A DNA stretch of 5,740 nt from contig CAZZVQ010000211.1 of assembly GCA_964657565.1 (NCBI GenBank), positions 1 to 5,740 of the forward strand. The letters run 5' to 3'. This DNA is from JAVVHH01 sp964657565. GTDB lineage: Bacteria; Pseudomonadota; Alphaproteobacteria; Acetobacterales; Acetobacteraceae. A program made the position numbers and the translations under genes. Positions 5,624-5,740 of the stretch are shown here, in pieces (position 1 is the first letter of the stretch; the number at the start of each line of letters is the position of its first letter). Under the pieces are notes generated by a model that saw nothing but the letters and a program-made list of their open reading frames with translations, was not told where the DNA came from and did no database searches.

Positions 5624-5740
5624 GTGCGGACGGCGAGGCGGGAAAGCGGCGGAGCAGGCCGACCATGAGGAGCATGGCTGGCAGGGCGGCGAAGATGGTC
5701 ATGGCGTAGAAGCGCTCCCAGCCAAGGGCGGCGGCGAGGT
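5610..5740 (-). CDS. C-terminal end of a membrane transporter, probably MFS/AmpG-like (5' end outside window)
   Basis: Only the last 42 residues are present; the frame is open to the window edge and stops at 5610-5612. It contains one hydrophobic helix, FYAMTIFAALPAMLLMVGLL (residues 10-29), preceded by LGWERF and followed by RRF and a short polar tail. A Gly-Trp, then a last helix with an A-L-P kink and a basic cytoplasmic end, is what I would expect of the twelfth helix of an MFS permease such as the muropeptide importer AmpG. The fragment is too short for certainty; another MFS family is possible. The stop overlaps the flavoprotein start by 14 nt, so the two are very likely cotranscribed. 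This coding region is easily missed because it has no start in the window. Confidence 0.65.
   Translation of the reverse strand, partial: LAAALGWERFYAMTIFAALPAMLLMVGLLRRFPASPSAHARS

Noticed and set aside
3818..5668. Very long plus-strand open frame (616 codons) antisense to the flavoprotein and to part of the ATPase gene
   Set aside because: Its product is a low-complexity run of Gly, Ala, Glu and Asp as expected from reading high-GC coding DNA on the wrong strand. It crosses two genes with clear family motifs and ignores their boundary.

Overview
The window is about 70% GC by eye, gene-dense and free of obvious mobile DNA. It looks like a chromosomal segment of a high-GC proteobacterium. 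The gene set (NirBD, an OmpA-type lipoprotein, a Sel1-repeat protein, an envelope AAA ATPase, an HI0933-type flavoprotein and a probable AmpG-like permease) would fit an alphaproteobacterium, possibly Acetobacteraceae or another Rhodospirillales-like lineage. That assignment is inference from style and content, not from a marker gene.

Layout. Positions 1-1476 (+) hold the 3' part of nirB and the complete nirD, the two subunits of a cytoplasmic NADH-dependent siroheme nitrite reductase that makes ammonium. An 87-bp gap (1477-1563) separates them from the next gene and carries a GC-rich hairpin that resembles a widespread dispersed intergenic repeat. An OmpA-domain lipoprotein follows on the minus strand (1564-2043). 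A 98-bp divergent intergenic region leads to a secreted Sel1-repeat protein on the plus strand (2142-3020). Its 3' end overlaps the 3' end of a minus-strand gene (3011-4378). That gene encodes an AAA-type ATPase joined through one membrane helix and a proline-rich linker to a LysM-like domain, an ExeA/GspA-like plan. Upstream of it on the minus strand is an HI0933/YhiN/BaiN-family flavoprotein (4451-5623). Its start overlaps the end of a truncated membrane transporter, probably an AmpG-like MFS protein (5610 to the window edge).

How the parts may relate. NirBD is a metabolic unit with no visible link to the rest. The OmpA lipoprotein, the Sel1 protein and the AAA-TM-LysM protein are all predicted envelope proteins. 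Two of them have domains expected to bind peptidoglycan, and the transporter at the edge may import muropeptides. A cell-wall neighbourhood is therefore plausible but unproven.

The most distinctive signals are three. First, a 16-bp perfect palindrome spans two overlapping stop codons and gives both convergent proteins the same C-terminal Val-Gln-Arg. Second, synonymous codon choice flips with gene strand: G-ending on plus, C-ending on minus. Third, the AAA-TM-Pro-LysM protein is unusual in architecture. I did not find a clear new defence, mobile or RNA-based system. There is no gene-free stretch longer than 100 bases.
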